Of a stretch of 41,712 nucleotides of DNA, positions 1 through 7,588 are shown one piece after another. The notes beneath the pieces are model-generated. The model did no database searches, was not told the origin of the DNA, and saw nothing but the letters and a program-made list of their open reading frames with translations. The DNA lies in NCBI RefSeq assembly GCF_026544205.1, contig NZ_JALNUI010000031.1, positions 1 through 41,712 on the forward strand, in the 5' to 3' direction. Made by a program: the position numbers and the translations under genes. The first letter of the stretch is position 1; each line of letters starts with the position of its first letter. Origin of the DNA: Curtobacterium sp. GC_Cur_3 (GTDB taxonomy: Bacteria > Actinomycetota > Actinomycetes > Actinomycetales > Microbacteriaceae).

Positions 1-951
1 CAGGACGCCGTCGCCCGCGGCGGCCACCACCCGTTCCTCGTGGATCTCGTTCAGCCGGGCGGTCAGGCGTTCGGCCAACCGCCGCGAGTTCGCGAACACG
101 ATCGTCGAGCGGTGCTCCTCGATCAGGTCGACCACGCGCTCTTCCACGTGGGGCCAGATCGACCCGTTCGACGGCGCGTCCGAGGAGTCCGACCCGACGG
201 GCGGCGACCCGAGCTCGGACATGTCGTCGACCGGCACGACCACGCGGAGGTCGAAGGTCTTCTGCGCCGGCGGGGCGATGATCTCGACCGGGGCACGGCC
301 GCCGAGGAACCGGGCGACCTCCTCCGCCGGACGCACGGTGGCGGACAGGCCGATGCGCTGTACCGGCTTGTCGAGCAGGTCGTCGAGCCGTTCGAGCGAG
401 ACGGCCAGGTGCGCCCCGCGCTTGGACGACGCGACGGCGTGGACCTCGTCGACGATGACGGTGTCGACGTTCAGCAGGGTCTCCCGCGCCTTCGACGTCA
501 GCATCAGGTAGAGCGACTCGGGCGTGGTGATGAGGATGTCCGGGGGCAGCCGGAGCAGCTTCTGCCGGTCGGACGACGGGGTGTCACCGCTCCGGACGCC
601 GACCGTGACGTCCGGCGGTTCGAGCCCGAGCCGCCGAGCCGTCTGCGTGATGCCGACGAGCGGGCTGCGGAGGTTCCGCTCGACGTCGACGCCGAGGGCC
701 TTCAGCGGCGAGATGTAGAGCACCCGCGTGCGCTGCTTCGGTTCGGGGTGGTCGGTGGAGCTGATCAGCCGGTCGATCGACCACAGGAACGAGGCGAGCG
801 TCTTGCCGGAACCGGTCGGGGCGACGACGAGCGCGTGCCGCCCGGTCGAGATGGCGTCCCACGCACCGGACTGCGCCGCGGTCGGGGCGCTGAACGCACC
901 GCGGAACCACGCGGCGGTGGCGGGGGAGAAGCGCTCGAGGACGTCCGTCAT
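1..951 (-). CDS. lhr: Lhr-type DEAD/DEAH ATP-dependent helicase, N-terminal part (cut by window edge)
   Basis: The first 317 residues of a large superfamily 2 helicase are present; the 3' part lies outside the window. Walker A is APTGSGKT at about residues 44-51 and Walker B is DEVH at about 168-171, followed by the VASSKRGAHL stretch typical of Lhr (large helicase-related) proteins. SPLKALGVDVERNL (motif Ia) and GLSATVRP (motif III) also fit. Lhr proteins are 3'-5' DNA/RNA-DNA helicases of about 1,500 aa in actinobacteria, linked to DNA repair. The ATG at 951 gives the conserved N-terminus MTDVLERFSPATAAWF; no clear Shine-Dalgarno is seen. It is divergent from the PadR gene and shares a 161-bp intergenic region with it. 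The family call is confident; the subfamily is inferred from motifs only. Confidence 0.88.
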   Translation of the reverse strand, partial: MTDVLERFSPATAAWFRGAFSAPTAAQSGAWDAISTGRHALVVAPTGSGKTLASFLWSIDRLISSTDHPEPKQRTRVLYISPLKALGVDVERNLRSPLVGITQTARRLGLEPPDVTVGVRSGDTPSSDRQKLLRLPPDILITTPESLYLMLTSKARETLLNVDTVIVDEVHAVASSKRGAHLAVSLERLDDLLDKPVQRIGLSATVRPAEEVARFLGGRAPVEIIAPPAQKTFDLRVVVPVDDMSELGSPPVGSDSSDAPSNGSIWPHVEERVVDLIEEHRSTIVFANSRRLAERLTARLNEIHEERVVAAAGDGVL

Positions 952-1004
952 GGTCAGCCCATCCTGCCCGCCGCCACCGACAAGACCCCGACAAGCAGCA
1001 GCGC

Positions 1005-1034
1005 TTGACACAGCGATAGTTACCGATCTATCGT
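1005..1034 (+). promoter_or_regulatory. Promoter of the PadR gene with embedded inverted-repeat operator
   Basis: A consensus -35 TTGACA (1005-1010) and a -10 TATCGT (1029-1034) are separated by 18 bp. Between and overlapping them is the interrupted palindrome CGATAG-N8-CTATCG (1014-1033). A dyad inside its own promoter is the arrangement expected of an autorepressed PadR gene. That the PadR protein is the ligand is inferred from position. Confidence 0.75.
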
Positions 1035-1112
1035 TACTACATCGCGACAGTGCCGGAACAGTCCGGAACGGATCGCGAGCCCACGTCACCACGACCCTCG
1101 AGAGGAGTCACC

Positions 1113-1799
1113 ATGCACCCCATGGACGGCCACGAGAACATGCACGACCACCGCCACGACCAGCGTGGCTCCGGACCGCGCGGCCCCCGCTTCGGCGGCG
1201 GACGCGCCCACCACGGCGTCGGCTTCCCCGGCCGCGACCGCGGCGAGCACGGCGGGCGCGGCGGCTTCGGCCCCGGCCCGATGGGCTTCGGCAGCCGCGG
1301 CGGCTTCGGACCCGGCATGGGCTTCGGCCCCGGGTTCGGCGGTCCCGGCTTCGGCCGGGAGCGCCGCCGTCGCGGCGACGTCCGCCTCGCCATCCTCGGC
1401 CTGCTGGCCGAGGGCCCCCAGAACGGCTACGCCGTGATCAAGACGATCGCCGAGCGCACCGGTGGCGCCTGGAAGCCGAGCCCCGGCTCGGTCTACCCGA
1501 CGCTCCAGCAGCTCGTCGACGAGGACCTCGTCGTCTCGACCGGCGACGGCCGCAAGACGCTCTTCGAGCTCACCGACGCCGGCCGTGCCGAGGCAGAGGC
1601 CAAGGCCGACGAGATCGCCGCCGCGTGGGAGTCCACGCCCGGCATGCCGGACTCGCAGCGCGAGTTCGTCGAGGCGCTCCGCAAGACCATGGGCGTCCTG
1701 CACATGTACCGCACGAGCGCGACCGACGAGCAGGTCAAGGCCGCCTCGGCCAAGGTCGACCAGCTCCGCAAGGACCTCCTGCAGATCCTCGCTGACTGA
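1113..1799 (+). CDS. PadR-family transcriptional regulator with Gly/Arg/His-rich N-terminal extension
   Basis: A 228-aa protein. About 85 N-terminal residues are low complexity (His/Asp/Arg, then Gly-Phe-Gly-Pro repeats). A PadR winged-helix domain follows (RGDVRLAILGLLAEGPQNGY, then the recognition segment WKPSPGSVYPTLQQLVDEDL and a wing around DGRKTLFELTDAG). The C-terminal helix should serve dimerisation. The ATG at 1113 is preceded by GAGGAG at good spacing, so the in-frame ATG at 1050 is not needed. PadR proteins are usually repressors that answer to small molecules or stress; the ligand cannot be read here. The gene is monocistronic, with a consensus promoter carrying an inverted repeat upstream and a perfect palindromic terminator downstream. 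The Gly-rich tail may add nonspecific nucleic acid binding (inference). Confidence 0.9.
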   Translation: MHPMDGHENMHDHRHDQRGSGPRGPRFGGGRAHHGVGFPGRDRGEHGGRGGFGPGPMGFGSRGGFGPGMGFGPGFGGPGFGRERRRRGDVRLAILGLLAEGPQNGYAVIKTIAERTGGAWKPSPGSVYPTLQQLVDEDLVVSTGDGRKTLFELTDAGRAEAEAKADEIAAAWESTPGMPDSQREFVEALRKTMGVLHMYRTSATDEQVKAASAKVDQLRKDLLQILAD

Positions 1800-1812
1800 G
1801 CCGGGCCACCCC

Positions 1813-1858
1813 ACGGACGGGAGGCTCCCCACCAGCTGGTGGGGAGCCTCCCGTCCGT
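1813..1858. terminator. Perfect 46-nt palindrome, bidirectional terminator
   Basis: Two 23-nt arms are exactly complementary with no mismatch. They lie between the convergent PadR and esterase genes. A short T-containing tail (TTCTGT) follows on the plus strand. Confidence 0.85.
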
Positions 1859-1876
1859 TCTGTGGTCGCGACGCCG

Positions 1877-2494
1877 TCAGCCGCCGATGAAGGCCGCCAC
1901 GTCCGCCAGCTCCGCGGCCGACACCGCGTGCGGCAGCCCTTCGTAGGCACGGACGGTCACGTCCGTGTGCTCCGCTGCCCACACCGCCGTGCGCGCCGTG
2001 GCGTCAGCGGGGATCACCGGGTCGAAGTCACCGTGACCGAGGAACACGCGGGGCCGGACGGCCGCGACCGCCTCGTCCCGGGAGTCGGTGACGCCCGGCA
2101 CGACGAAGCCCGACAGCGACACCGCGAACGCGAAGCCCGCCGGTCGGGCGCGCAGGAGCTGCAGCGCCATCGACCCGCCCTGCGAGAACCCGAGCAGCCC
2201 GATGCGCGGGTGGTCGGCCGCGACGCCGTCGACCCAGTCGAGGACCTCCCCGACCGCCGCGTCGACGGGTCCGAGCTCCGGCGACCCCGGCGTGCCGAGC
2301 GGGTACCAGCTGTGTCCGCCACCCCACGGCAGCGGAGCACGCAGCGAGGCGATCGTCCACGCGGGCGGCAGGGCCGGCGCGAGCGCGAGCAGGTCGTGCT
2401 CGTCGGAGCCGACGCCGTGCAGCGCGACGAGCAGGGGTGTGCCGGCGCGGTCACCGGTCGGGCGGGTCCACTGGACGAGGTCGGGGTCGATCAT
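1877..2494 (-). CDS. Phospholipase/carboxylesterase-family alpha/beta hydrolase
   Basis: A 205-aa alpha/beta hydrolase of the phospholipase/carboxylesterase (Abhydrolase_2, acyl-protein-thioesterase-like) family. The oxyanion-hole region is LLVALHGVGSDE (about residues 21-32). The nucleophile elbow is GFSQGG with Ser104, the acid is Asp158 in GHGDFDPVIP, and the base is His189 in GLPHAV. It has no signal peptide, so it is probably a cytosolic serine esterase; the substrate is unknown. The ATG at 2494 is chosen because the protein then begins at the family N-terminus and because a -10 element (TACTGT) ends 7 nt before it, which implies a leaderless mRNA. Longer upstream extension in this frame lacks domain similarity and overlaps the divergent neighbour. 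Confidence 0.88.
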   Translation of the reverse strand: MIDPDLVQWTRPTGDRAGTPLLVALHGVGSDEHDLLALAPALPPAWTIASLRAPLPWGGGHSWYPLGTPGSPELGPVDAAVGEVLDWVDGVAADHPRIGLLGFSQGGSMALQLLRARPAGFAFAVSLSGFVVPGVTDSRDEAVAAVRPRVFLGHGDFDPVIPADATARTAVWAAEHTDVTVRAYEGLPHAVSAAELADVAAFIGG

Positions 2495-2501
2495 GCTGCC
2501 G

Positions 2502-2507
2502 ACAGTA
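2502..2507 (-). promoter_or_regulatory. -10 element of leaderless esterase promoter
   Basis: TACTGT on the minus strand, with 7 nt to the ATG at 2494. The predicted transcript starts at or next to the start codon, and no Shine-Dalgarno is present. Confidence 0.5.
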
Positions 2508-2584
2508 GCGACGCGCACCCCGCGTCCCTCCACGACCCCGTGCCCTTCCACCTGCTTCGCCCCGCCGCCTGGTAGACACGGAGC

Positions 2585-3133
2585 ATGGCCTCGACTCGCA
2601 CCCCCGATCCCGACCCCGACTCCGGCTGGCTGTCCGACGAGGAGCTCGCGATGGTCCGCCGTCGCCTGCCGATCTGCTACGTCGAAGCCATCCCCGTGCG
2701 CACCGACGGCCTCGGCGTCGTGACCGAGGTCGGCGTGCTGCTCCGCGTGGCCCCGAGCGGGTCGATCGCGCGCACGCTCGTGTCCGGCCGCGTGATGTTC
2801 GGCGAGTCGATCCGCACCGCGCTGTTCCGGCACCTCGAGAAGGACCTCGGGCCGATGGCGTTCCCGCAGCTGCCCTCGAACCCGGCGCCGTTCACCGTGG
2901 CGGAGTACTTCCCGCTCCCCGGTGCCTCGGTCTACACCGACGAGCGCCAGCACGCGATCTCCCTGGCGTACGTCGTCCCCGTCACCGGGACGTGCGAGCC
3001 GCGGCAGGACGCCCTCGAGCTGACGTGGATGAGCCCGATGGAGGCCGCCTCGATCGCGGTGTCCGAGGAGATGGAGGGTGGCCGCGGCGCCCTGATGCGC
3101 GCCGGGCTCGCCTCGGTCGGCGCCCTGCTCTAG
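2585..3133 (+). CDS. DUF4916 (Nudix-like) protein
   Basis: A 182-aa soluble protein with the layout of the actinobacterial DUF4916 family, which has a Nudix-like fold. Recognisable stretches are LPICYVEAIPVR, EVGVLLRV, and FGESIRTALFRHLEKDLG at the place of the Nudix helix. The Nudix box is degenerate: the canonical REUXEE pattern is not evident, so hydrolase activity is uncertain. The start at 2585 has GGAG a few bases upstream. It is divergent from the esterase gene (90-bp gap) and is followed by a strong hairpin terminator. Its substrate is unknown. Confidence 0.82.
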   Translation: MASTRTPDPDPDSGWLSDEELAMVRRRLPICYVEAIPVRTDGLGVVTEVGVLLRVAPSGSIARTLVSGRVMFGESIRTALFRHLEKDLGPMAFPQLPSNPAPFTVAEYFPLPGASVYTDERQHAISLAYVVPVTGTCEPRQDALELTWMSPMEAASIAVSEEMEGGRGALMRAGLASVGALL

Positions 3134-3148
3134 CGGCCCCCCGCACGA

Positions 3149-3183
3149 CGAAGCCCCCGGGACCGATGGTCCCGGGGGCTTCG
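3149..3183. terminator. Strong GC hairpin between convergent genes
   Basis: A perfect 16-bp stem with loop GAT, starting CGAAGCCCCCGGGACC. It lies between the convergent DUF4916 and CsbD genes and probably serves both strands. Confidence 0.85.
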
Positions 3184-3212
3184 CAGCACGGTCTGTCGAG
3201 ACCGGCTTGGTC

Positions 3213-3413
3213 CTACTTGTGGTCCTTGAAGCTGTCGGCCACGCCGTGCGCGGCGTCCTTGACGTCGGTCGCACCCTGCTTGGTCGAGGCCTTGGCCTGG
3301 TCGGTCTGACCCTCGGCCTTCAGGCGGTCGTTGTCGGTCGTGTTGCCGACACCTTCCTTGACCTTGCCGGCCGCTTTCTCAGCGGCGTTCTTGATGTCGT
3401 CGATGCCTGCCAT
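3213..3413 (-). CDS. CsbD-family stress protein
   Basis: A 66-aa, highly charged, Lys/Ala-rich protein (MAGIDDIKNAAEKAAGKVKE at the N-terminus), the hallmark of the CsbD family of general-stress proteins, whose biochemical role is unknown. The start at 3413 has GGAAGGAG on the minus strand at good spacing; the longer in-frame start at 3446 adds unrelated residues and would swallow this ribosome binding site. A weak -10 candidate (TAGGTT, 3480-3485) would give a leader of about 60 nt. A 12-bp palindrome ACCACCGGTGGT (3442-3453) lies in that leader. Confidence 0.9.
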   Translation of the reverse strand: MAGIDDIKNAAEKAAGKVKEGVGNTTDNDRLKAEGQTDQAKASTKQGATDVKDAAHGVADSFKDHK

Positions 3414-3544
3414 GTGGCGGCTCCTTCCGTCGTCGGACAAAACCACCGGTGGTCGCTTGCGCGGCCGCCGATGACCAGGAACCTACGCGCCCCGCGGGCG
3501 CCCCTGTGCAGTCCCCACCCAGGTTCGACCAGGCCCTCCAAGCT

Positions 3545-3608
3545 GAACACCGGTGTTCAGCAGTCGCGCCGCGGAGATCCGCGGCGCGACCACCGAACAC
3601 CGGTGTTT
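3545..3608. repeat. Composite palindromic element
   Basis: The palindrome GAACACCGGTGTTC (3545-3558) and a near copy GAACACCGGTGTTT (3595-3608) flank a 13-bp-arm inverted repeat (3563-3575 and 3578-3590). This resembles a REP/BIME-type extragenic element or a terminator downstream of the minus-strand helicase gene. There is no coding potential. Confidence 0.6.
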
Positions 3609-3610
3609 CG

Positions 3611-3664
3611 CGGGGGCTGGACGCCCCGACAGAGCGGCGGGGGCTGGACGCCCCGACAGAGCGT
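3611..3664. repeat. Tandem 27-bp repeat, two copies
   Basis: Copies at 3611-3637 and 3638-3664 differ only at the last base. Each contains GGGG-N7-CCCC, able to form a small hairpin. They sit directly after the stop codon of the helicase gene. Confidence 0.8.
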
Positions 3665-3667
3665 CGG

Positions 3668-5254
3668 TCAGCGGCCGGTGCCGGCCGGACGGGAGGCGCG
3701 GCGCGAGCCACCACGGCGGTTGGCGCTGGACTCGGTGCCGGCTGCGCGACCGGGGGCGTAGCCACCGTCGGAGGACCAGACCTGTGCGGAGCCGCCACGG
3801 GGCGAGTCGCTGCCCGCGCGACGCGGGGCGCCACCGGAACGACGCTGCCCGGTCGAGCCGGCGGACGAGGCGGACGCGCCCTCGGCGGCACGGCCACCGC
3901 GGCGGCCCGAACCCGAGCCGTTGCCGGCGGAGCTGGACTGCGCGGCCGGAGCCGAGCCTCCCGAGCGGCCACCGCGGCCACGGCCACGACCTGCGGACGA
4001 CGAGCCGGCGGAGGACTGCTGCCGGCGCTGCGGCTGCTGCTGCTGGACGGCGGCGGGGTCCTCGTGACGGAGCGGGGCGATCTCGCCGACGAGCTCGAGC
4101 ACCGGCGCGGACCGCGGGGTGACCTGCTGCGGCGCGACGGAGATCGCGGCCTTGCGCATCATCTGTGCGACGTCGCGACGCTCGGCGGGCATCACCACGG
4201 TGACGACGTCACCGGACGAACCGGCACGGGCGGTACGGCCCGAGCGGTGCAGGTACGCCTTGTGCTCGGTCGGCGGGTCGACGTGCACGACGAGCTCGAC
4301 GTTGTCGACGTGCACACCGCGGGCGGCGACGTCGGTGGCGACGAGGACGAGGGCCTCACCGGCGGAGAACTTGGCGAGGTTGCGCTCACGGGCGCCCTGC
4401 GACAGGTTGCCCTGCAGGTCCACCGCGGGGATGCCCTGCGAGGAGAGCTGCTTCGCCAGGCGCTTGGCGTGGTGCTTCGTGCGCATGAAGAGGATGCGGC
4501 GACCGGTGCCCGAGGCGAGGGTCTGGACGAGGTCCTTCTTGCCGTCGGCGTCGGCGACCTCGAACACGTGGTGGGTCATCGCCTCGACGGGGCTGGACTC
4601 GTCGTCGACGGAGTGCATCACCGGGTCGTGCAGGAACTTCTTGACGAGCTTGTCCACGCCGTTGTCGAGCGTCGCGGAGAACAGCATGCGCTGCCCGCGC
4701 TCCGGGGTGGCCTGCATGATCTTCGTCACGCCGGGCAGGAAGCCCATGTCGGCCATGTGGTCGGCCTCGTCGAGGACGGTGACGTCGATCGCGTCGAGGT
4801 GGGCGTGGCCCTGCTGCATGAGGTCGGCGAGGCGGCCCGGGCAGGCGACGACGATGTCGACGCCGGTGCGGAGCGCGTCGACCTGACGGCCCTGTGAGAC
4901 GCCGCCGAAGATCGTCGTGGTGGTGAGGCCCATCGCCTTGGCGAGGGGGGCGAGCACGGCGTCGATCTGCGTCGCGAGCTCACGGGTGGGGGCGAGGACC
5001 AGGGCGCGGGGACGACCCGGGCGACGCTTCTGCGGGTTCGCCGCGAGACGGGCGACGAGGGGGATCGCGAACGCGATGGTCTTGCCGGAGCCGGTGCGAC
5101 CGCGGCCGAGCACGTCCTTGCCCTTGAGGGAGTCGGGGAGCGTGTCCGCCTGGATCGGGAAGGCGTTCTCCTTGCCCTGGCTGACGAGCACGTCGACCAT
5201 GGGGGCGGGGACGCCGAGGTCGGAGAAACGGGTGTCTTCGATGGGGTTGGTCAT
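3668..5254 (-). CDS. DEAD-box RNA helicase with RGG-rich C-terminal tail
   Basis: A 528-aa ATP-dependent RNA helicase. Walker A is GRTGSGKT (52-59), motif Ia APTRELA (88-94), motif II DEAD (162-165), motif III SAT (193-195) and motif VI HRSGRTAR (336-343). After about residue 400 there is a tail of some 125 residues rich in Gln, Ser, Gly and Arg with RGRGRGG blocks, as in cold-shock RNA helicases that remodel mRNA or ribosome precursors. ATG 5254 is chosen because GAAAGG lies just upstream; the in-frame upstream extension is the structured leader, not protein. It is probably the only gene of its transcript, with palindromic repeats downstream and a leader of at least 115 nt with three hairpins upstream, suggesting RNA-structure-dependent (perhaps cold or self) regulation. 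That regulation is inference. Confidence 0.92.
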   Translation of the reverse strand: MTNPIEDTRFSDLGVPAPMVDVLVSQGKENAFPIQADTLPDSLKGKDVLGRGRTGSGKTIAFAIPLVARLAANPQKRRPGRPRALVLAPTRELATQIDAVLAPLAKAMGLTTTTIFGGVSQGRQVDALRTGVDIVVACPGRLADLMQQGHAHLDAIDVTVLDEADHMADMGFLPGVTKIMQATPERGQRMLFSATLDNGVDKLVKKFLHDPVMHSVDDESSPVEAMTHHVFEVADADGKKDLVQTLASGTGRRILFMRTKHHAKRLAKQLSSQGIPAVDLQGNLSQGARERNLAKFSAGEALVLVATDVAARGVHVDNVELVVHVDPPTEHKAYLHRSGRTARAGSSGDVVTVVMPAERRDVAQMMRKAAISVAPQQVTPRSAPVLELVGEIAPLRHEDPAAVQQQQPQRRQQSSAGSSSAGRGRGRGGRSGGSAPAAQSSSAGNGSGSGRRGGRAAEGASASSAGSTGQRRSGGAPRRAGSDSPRGGSAQVWSSDGGYAPGRAAGTESSANRRGGSRRASRPAGTGR

Positions 5255-5285
5255 GACGACCTTTCGGGCCGGTTTCGGCCGTGGT

Positions 5286-5369
5286 GCGCGCTCGATCGGC
5301 GCGCGGGCGGGAGCATGTCCGCGTCCGTCGTCCGCTCGGGGAGCGGACGTGTCCTCTGCTGGAGAGGAC
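5286..5369 (-). promoter_or_regulatory. Structured 5' leader of the RNA helicase gene (three hairpins)
   Basis: Three consecutive inverted repeats lie 32-115 nt upstream of the helicase ATG: GCGCGC-N7-GCGCGC (5286-5304), an 8-bp stem with loop GGG (5330-5348), and a 7-bp stem with a 5-nt loop (5351-5369). They sit in what would be the mRNA leader. Cold-shock helicase genes are often controlled through structured leaders; that this one is controlled so is inference. Confidence 0.5.
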
Positions 5370-5595
5370 GTGGAGGTGCGGGCACTGTCGCCGCAGCAGA
5401 GAGCCTGGCACCGGTGTCCCACCCGGACGGGTTCCGGGGGAGCGGTGGTGCGCGATACGCATCGGTCGAGTTCGACCGGGAGGTTTCGGGGGCGTCCGTA
5501 CGACGCACGAGGCGATCGGCGCCTCGAGTACGGCCAGTGTAGCGCTCCGACGGGACCCGGCGGAAGAGCAGGCCCCGCATGGGACCCTGGTCGGC
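5370..5595. other. Divergent intergenic region between RNA helicase and GH114-like gene
   Basis: Together with the helicase leader this makes a gap of 341 bp (5255-5595). It must hold the promoters of both divergent genes, but I see no convincing -35/-10 pair on either strand. The one clear element is a perfect inverted repeat, CGGTCGA-GT-TCGACCG (5463-5478), a possible operator. No ORF with domain content is seen. Confidence 0.4.
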
Positions 5596-6426
5596 GTGCG
5601 TCTCCGTTGCCTCCTCCTCCCCGCCGTCCTGCTCGTCACCCTGGTCGGCGCCGCCGGGTGCGCGGCCGACACCGGCACCGCCGCAGGTGACGGTCACCGG
5701 GCCCTCCCGACCTCGGGCGTGCCGGACTACCAGCTCGGCGGGGCGTACACACCACCGTCCGGCGTGACCGTCGTCGAGCGGGACAGCACCGAGCGCCCGG
5801 CGAAGGGCACCTACGGCATCTGCTACGTCAACGGCTTCCAGACGCAGCCCGGCGACGCTGCCATGTGGAAGCAGGCGCACCCGTCCGCGATCCTGCGCAC
5901 CGCTGCCGGCAAGCCCGTGTCCGACCCGGGGTGGCCGGACGAGATGCTCCTCGACACCCGCACCGCGGCGAAGCGTGCGGTGATCACGGAGGTCATCGGC
6001 AAGGCCGTCGCCCGGTGCGCCGACCGGGGCTTCGACGCCGTCGAGTTCGACAACCTCGACTCGTGGACGCGCTCGCACGGCGCCCTGACCCGGGCGGACA
6101 ACGTCGCGCTGGCGACGTCCCTCGTCGCCGAGGCACACCGCGACGGGATGGCGGCGGCGCAGAAGAACACCCCGCAGCTCGGCACGGCCGGCAAGCGCAC
6201 CGCCGGGTTCGACTTCGCCGTCGCCGAGGAGTGCGTGCAGTACGAGGAGTGCTCGGCCTACACAGACGTCTACGGCAAGCGGGTCATCGACGTCGAGTAC
6301 GCAGACACGCTCAAGCCGTCGTGGTCGTCCGTGTGCGCGACGCGGGACCGACCGGCGATGACGATCCTGCGTGACCGCGACCTGGTGCCGAAGGGCGACC
6401 CGGCGTACGTGTTCGACCACTGCTGA
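5596..6426 (+). CDS. GH114-like endo-alpha-1,4-polygalactosaminidase lipoprotein
   Basis: A 276-aa secreted lipoprotein. The GTG at 5596 gives a short basic N-terminus (MRLRCLL), a hydrophobic stretch and a lipobox-like GAAGC near residue 22. The mature part has the TIM-barrel signatures of GH114 / polygalactosaminidase-like proteins: GICYVNGFQ near the first strand and the acidic cluster DAVEFDNLDSW. This family includes enzymes that cleave galactosaminogalactan-type polymers, but most bacterial members are uncharacterised. The GTG is preferred because the more upstream in-frame codons lack a signal-peptide pattern and the ATG at 5579 is out of frame. The Shine-Dalgarno is weak. It is convergent with the GntR gene; only 21 nt separate their stop codons. 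Confidence 0.8.
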   Translation: MRLRCLLLPAVLLVTLVGAAGCAADTGTAAGDGHRALPTSGVPDYQLGGAYTPPSGVTVVERDSTERPAKGTYGICYVNGFQTQPGDAAMWKQAHPSAILRTAAGKPVSDPGWPDEMLLDTRTAAKRAVITEVIGKAVARCADRGFDAVEFDNLDSWTRSHGALTRADNVALATSLVAEAHRDGMAAAQKNTPQLGTAGKRTAGFDFAVAEECVQYEECSAYTDVYGKRVIDVEYADTLKPSWSSVCATRDRPAMTILRDRDLVPKGDPAYVFDHC

Positions 6427-6435
6427 GCGCAGCAG
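6420..6435. terminator. Short hairpin at convergent gene ends
   Basis: CTGCTG-AGCG-CAGCAG overlaps the stop codon of the GH114-like gene and faces the 3' end of the GntR gene. It is a weak candidate terminator: the stem is short and no T-tract follows. Confidence 0.3.
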
Positions 6436-6447
6436 CGGACCTGGTCC

Positions 6448-6813
6448 CTACGCGGGCCAGGCGTCCCGGAGCGCCGCAGCCGCCTGGTCGGCGGAGAGCC
6501 CGGCTGCACGGGCCTCGGTGACCACGCCGCGGATCGCCACGGCGACCTCGTCGGGCACCGCTGCCGGCCGGACCACGCGGGTGCCGGCTCCTCGTGCGGT
6601 CTGCACGAGCCCGGACTCCTCGAGCAGCTGGTACGCCTTCGCGACCGTGCCGGGCGCGAGCTTGAGGTCGTCCGCCAGCGACCGCACGCTCGGCAGCCGC
6701 TGGCCGTCGACCAGGTAGCCGGCGGTGATCTGCGCCGCGATCTGGGAGCGCACCTGTTCGAACGGCGGGATGCGGCCGCCGGGGTCGAGTGCCACGAGGC
6801 TCGTCGTCGACAT
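6448..6813 (-). CDS. GntR-family (YtrA-type) transcriptional regulator
   Basis: A 121-aa short GntR regulator. The winged helix covers residues 15-82 (PPFEQVRSQIAAQI, LPSVRSLADDLKLAPGTVAKAYQLL, then the wing VQTARGAGTRVV). The C-terminus is only about 35 residues of amphipathic helix, as in the YtrA subfamily, which lacks a large ligand domain. YtrA members usually control a neighbouring transporter or membrane operon, but no ABC transporter is next to this one. The ATG at 6813 lies 11 nt after the stop of the DUF1684 gene, so the two are probably cotranscribed, with the regulator translated second. Confidence 0.9.
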   Translation of the reverse strand: MSTTSLVALDPGGRIPPFEQVRSQIAAQITAGYLVDGQRLPSVRSLADDLKLAPGTVAKAYQLLEESGLVQTARGAGTRVVRPAAVPDEVAVAIRGVVTEARAAGLSADQAAAALRDAWPA

Positions 6814-6824
6814 GTCCGGAGCTC

Positions 6825-7472
6825 CTAGAAGTCGTACTGCTCGCCGACGGGGATCGGCACCGCGACGGTGTTGCCGGGGGGCGCGAGCGGGCACGCCCAC
6901 GCCGGGTCGTACGCGCACGAGGGGTTGTACGCGAAGTTGAAGTCGAGCACGAGTTCGCCGTCGTCGCCACCCAGGTCGGCACCCTTGATCGTGTCGAGCA
7001 GGTAGCGCCCACCGCCGTACGTGCCGCGCGCCTTCCCGGCGCTGGCGTCCTTGACGGGCACGAAGACGCCGCCCGCGTAGCCGCCGTGCGACCACACGTC
7101 GAGGGTGCCGATGCCGGGCAGGGAGACCACGCCGAGGCGGTCGAAGTGCACGATGCCGTCGGTGCCCGTCTCGACGTCGAGCACCTGCGGCTCGGCGGTC
7201 TCGATGCGGGCCCGGAAGCGCCACTCCGGGTCGTAGGCCGGCACGGGGAGCTCCTCGAAGTCGCGGGCGTCCTCGTCGAGGAGCGGACTGGCGGGGTGCT
7301 CCGCGAACATCGCGTCGCGGGTCTCGCGCCACATCGCGTGCGCCGTCTCCGGGTCGGCTGTCGCGCGGACCCGGCGGTACAGGTCGAACGTCATGCGCCG
7401 CCAGTCCACGGTCGCCATCGTGCTGTGCACGCGGTCGTCGGTCGTCGGCTCCTGGGGGCGCGTCTGGCTCAC
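6825..7472 (-). CDS. DUF1684 protein
   Basis: A 215-aa cytosolic protein of the DUF1684 family. Recognisable blocks are DWRRMTFDLYRRVRA, the HPASPL segment, TYGGGRYLLDTIKG, and the conserved LDFNFAYNPSCAYDP-ACPLAPP region near the C-terminus. The biochemical function is not known. The GTG start at 7472 is chosen because a -10 element TAGCCT ends 7 nt before it, which fits leaderless transcription as in several neighbours; an internal ATG at 7418 would give 197 aa and would also retain the whole domain. It forms an operon with the GntR regulator downstream. Confidence 0.82.
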   Translation of the reverse strand: MSQTRPQEPTTDDRVHSTMATVDWRRMTFDLYRRVRATADPETAHAMWRETRDAMFAEHPASPLLDEDARDFEELPVPAYDPEWRFRARIETAEPQVLDVETGTDGIVHFDRLGVVSLPGIGTLDVWSHGGYAGGVFVPVKDASAGKARGTYGGGRYLLDTIKGADLGGDDGELVLDFNFAYNPSCAYDPAWACPLAPPGNTVAVPIPVGEQYDF

Positions 7473-7479
7473 AGGGACG

Positions 7480-7485
7480 AGGCTA
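7480..7485 (-). promoter_or_regulatory. -10 element of leaderless DUF1684 promoter
   Basis: TAGCCT on the minus strand, with 7 nt to the GTG at 7472. It decides the start codon of the DUF1684 gene. Confidence 0.5.
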
Positions 7486-7588
7486 CGCCCGTCGCGTTCC
7501 CGGGCACCAGGGCGGGCGGGAGGCCCGGGTCCGGTCGGCGTGTCCGGTCCTGTCCGACAGGTGGCCGGGCTGGTCCGGCACGGTCCGA

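Noticed and set aside
3545..3558. GAACACCGGTGTTC as an SOS (LexA) box
   Set aside because: The actinobacterial SOS box is GAAC-N4-GTTC. Here the half sites are separated by 6 bp, and the neighbouring genes are not typical SOS genes.
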